DNA from: JBBRGK01 sp036741355
Lineage (GTDB): Bacteria; Chloroflexota; Dehalococcoidia; CAUJGQ01
Direction: 5' to 3'
Assembly (NCBI GenBank): GCA_036741355.1
Contig: DAINSK010000001.1
Span: 62,001-126,000, forward strand
DNA length: 64,000 bases
A program made the position numbers and the translations under genes. Each line of letters begins with the position of its first letter. Position 1 is the first letter of the stretch. This document shows positions 62,126 through 64,000 of the stretch, in pieces. The notes beneath the pieces were generated by a model. That model worked only from the letters and a program-made list of their open reading frames with translations, ran no database searches and was not told where the DNA came from.

Positions 62126-63166
62126 CTACAATATCGCGCGGACGGCGCGAACGATATCTTCCACGTTCGGATACGCCAGCTCCTCCAACTCGCGGCTATA
62201 CGGCGCTGGAACGTCGGCGCCGTTAACGCGCTGTACGGGCGCGTCGAGGAAATTGAAGGCCTTTTCCTGTATCTGACAGGCGATTTCGCTCGAAATTCCG
62301 CCGGTCATCCACGCGTCCTCGGCGATTACCACGCGGTTTGTCTCCTTCACCGATGCGATGACCGGCTCGAGGTCCAGCGGGCGTAGTGATCGCAGGTCGA
62401 TGACTTCGGCCTCAATCCCTTCCTGCGCCAATACTTCGGCTGCCTCGAGGTTGAGCACTACGGAGCGCAGGTAGCCGACCAGCGTCACGTTCTTGCCCCT
62501 GCGCCGAACGGCGGATTTGCCGCTTGGCACCGTGTAATAGGCCTTCGGTACCAGGCCTTTCGTCCTGTACAGGAGGCTATGTTCGACGAAGATATACGGG
62601 TTCGCCTCCTGCACGGCCTGGCGCATCATCCCGAGTGCGTCATACGGCGTGGAAGGACAGACCACCGTCAGCCCCGGCACTCGTGCAAAAATGGCCTCCA
62701 GGTTCTGTGAATGCTGAGCGCCAAGCTGGCTGCCGCCGCCGGTCACCATGCGCAGGACCATCGGCACGTTGACCTGGCCGCCGGACATGTACAGGATCTT
62801 GGCCGCATGGTTGACGATCTGGTCGAAGGCCAGCAGGCTGAAGTTAATCGTCATCAGCTCGACGATCGGCTTCAGCCCACCCATTGCGGCGCCTATCGCC
62901 GTGCCGACGATCACAGACTCGGCGATCGGCGTATCGCGGACCCGTTTGTCGCCGAACTCCTCGAAGAACCCTTTGGTGACGACGTAGGAACCCCCGTAGG
63001 CGCCAATGTCCTCTCCCATCAGGAATACGTGTTCATCGGCGATCAACTCTTCGCGCAGCGCCAGGGCGATCGCGTCGCGAATGGTCATTTCTACTGTTTC
63101 GCCGGCATCCGCGGACCCGTTACCGGCCGGCTGTTGCTCCTCGCGGACAGGTGTCATCGTGGTCAT
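62126..63166 (-). CDS. Pyruvate dehydrogenase E1 beta subunit
   Basis: A 346-residue transketolase-like subunit: HVFLMGEDIGAYGGSYVVTKG, DTPIAESVIVGTAIGAAMGGL and SQNLEAIFARVPGLTVVCPS are typical (shown in parts). It starts three bases after the E1-alpha stop. With E1-alpha it decarboxylates pyruvate using ThDP; branched-chain or acetoin-type activity is not excluded. Confidence 0.94.
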   Translation of the reverse strand: MTTMTPVREEQQPAGNGSADAGETVEMTIRDAIALALREELIADEHVFLMGEDIGAYGGSYVVTKGFFEEFGDKRVRDTPIAESVIVGTAIGAAMGGLKPIVELMTINFSLLAFDQIVNHAAKILYMSGGQVNVPMVLRMVTGGGSQLGAQHSQNLEAIFARVPGLTVVCPSTPYDALGMMRQAVQEANPYIFVEHSLLYRTKGLVPKAYYTVPSGKSAVRRRGKNVTLVGYLRSVVLNLEAAEVLAQEGIEAEVIDLRSLRPLDLEPVIASVKETNRVVIAEDAWMTGGISSEIACQIQEKAFNFLDAPVQRVNGADVPAPYSRELEELAYPNVEDIVRAVRAIL

Positions 63167-63169
63167 CGT

Positions 63170-64000
63170 TTACTCCGAATCGCCGTGCGTGGTTTCGCCT
63201 ACCTTGCTGCGGTGTGCCAGCGCGACGTGGCTGCGAACACTCTCGGCGTAGACGTCGGTATAAAGCTGCGATGGGTCCGGCTTGGGGCTCTCGTCGGCGA
63301 ACATCGTCGCCTCGTCGACCTCGCTCTCGACGTCCTGAAACATCCGCGTCACGTCGTCTTCGGTAAGGACCTCCCGGGAAACGAGATCCTGCCGAAGCAT
63401 CAGAATCGGATCCTTCCGGCGCCACTCGGCGACTTCGTCCTTGGTGCGATAAAGCTCCGGGTCGGCCATCGAATGGCCGCGGAAACGATAGGTCATCGCC
63501 TCGAGGAAGTATGGCCCTTTGCCGCTGGAGCAGTGCGCAAGCGCATCGCCCATCGATCGATAGCAATCGCGGACATCCATGCCGTTGCAGCGGGCGCCGG
63601 GCATGTTGTACGCTTCCGCGAACTTATACAGCTCGCTCGTCGCCGAGGCTGCCGCCAGCGCGGTGCCCATGCCATAGAGGTTGTTTTCACACAGGAAGAT
63701 CACCGGCAGCTTCCACAGCGATGCCAGGTTGAGTGCTTCGTGAAACTCCCCTTCGTTGACGGCTCCGTCGCCGAAAATGCAGAGCACCACTCGGTCCTCG
63801 CCCTGCGTCTGCGCCGAAAGGCCCAGCCCGCACGCGATCGGCAGGTGGCCCGCCACGATCGCATAGCCACCGAGGAAGTGCCGGGCGCGGTCGAACAAGT
63901 GCATCGACCCACCTTTGCCATGGCTGACGCCCGTCGATCTGCCAAAAAGCTCGGCCATGATTGCGCCCGGCGGCAGGCCGCGGGCGATCGCGTGACCGTG
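63170..64000 (-). CDS. Pyruvate dehydrogenase E1 alpha subunit, 5'-partial
   Basis: The C-terminal 276 residues; the 5' end runs off the window. HGHAIARGLPPGAIMAELFG and the ThDP motif GDGAVNEGEFHEALNLAS are clear. It is followed three bases later by E1-beta. First known gene of the E1alpha-E1beta-E2-FTR operon. Confidence 0.95.
   Translation of the reverse strand, partial: HGHAIARGLPPGAIMAELFGRSTGVSHGKGGSMHLFDRARHFLGGYAIVAGHLPIACGLGLSAQTQGEDRVVLCIFGDGAVNEGEFHEALNLASLWKLPVIFLCENNLYGMGTALAAASATSELYKFAEAYNMPGARCNGMDVRDCYRSMGDALAHCSSGKGPYFLEAMTYRFRGHSMADPELYRTKDEVAEWRRKDPILMLRQDLVSREVLTEDDVTRMFQDVESEVDEATMFADESPKPDPSQLYTDVYAESVRSHVALAHRSKVGETTHGDSE

Noticed and set aside
1..64000. CRISPR arrays, rRNA genes and insertion sequences
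   Set aside because: I saw no regularly spaced repeats, rRNA-like sequence or transposase genes in the window.

Overview
High-GC bacterial DNA with tightly packed genes on both strands. Several traits together suggest a Chloroflexota-type organism: a transcriptional T-box leader in front of thrS, a threonyl-tRNA synthetase that begins without the TGS domain, a DUF3500 protein, Gram-positive-type LexA boxes (GAAC-N4-GTTC) upstream of dinB, many short-chain CoA-metabolism genes, and a pyruvate dehydrogenase complex with pyrimidine-dinucleotide E1/E2 subunits. This assignment is inference; the window has no rRNA or other decisive marker.

Layout. 1-5 kb: a cysteine-dioxygenase-like cupin, RNase Y, peptide deformylase with an FmdB-type zinc ribbon, a hydrolase and an XRE regulator. 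5-10 kb: an HpaB-type monooxygenase divergent from a flavin reductase, an MBL-fold hydrolase, a methyltransferase and DUF423. 10-20 kb: a PAS/GAF histidine kinase, two crotonases, a SelA-like PLP enzyme beside a frameshifted amidohydrolase, a toxin-antitoxin pair, YkgJ and a methyltransferase. 20-30 kb: acetyltransferases, hisB, a secreted DUF4397 protein, rlmD, a polysaccharide deacetylase, a leucine-type dehydrogenase and an acyl-CoA dehydrogenase. 30-40 kb: an SOS-controlled dinB region, an SDR, a CoA transferase, the thrS-infC-rpmI-rplT cluster with T-box, tRNA-Val and DUF3500. 39-48 kb is accessory in character: a lower-GC nuclease/PIN pair, a zeta-toxin module, dut, a CoA ligase subunit, a cation exchanger and a DUF433/DUF5615 module. 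48-53 kb: cobalt-type nitrile hydratase genes with a fused accessory protein, then a TIR-hydrolase-cyclase fusion. 53-64 kb: a RelE-like pair, ppdK, two secreted proteins sharing a module, and the pyruvate dehydrogenase operon.

The standout is at 59825-60325, directly downstream of the pyruvate dehydrogenase E2 gene. A ferredoxin-thioredoxin reductase catalytic chain is interrupted by two in-frame TGA codons, and these fall exactly on the two redox-active cysteine positions, while all four iron-sulfur ligand cysteines are intact. Each TGA is followed by a hairpin placed like a bacterial SECIS element. The simplest reading is a selenoprotein with a selenocysteine pair in place of the catalytic disulfide. 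A second open frame with an internal TGA (21308-21928) has a downstream hairpin whose GGTCT loop and spacing resemble the E. coli fdhF SECIS.

Other signals include a 35-residue membrane peptide under two LexA boxes, and a family of short palindromic repeats that always lies just 3' of a gene, in the gene's own orientation.
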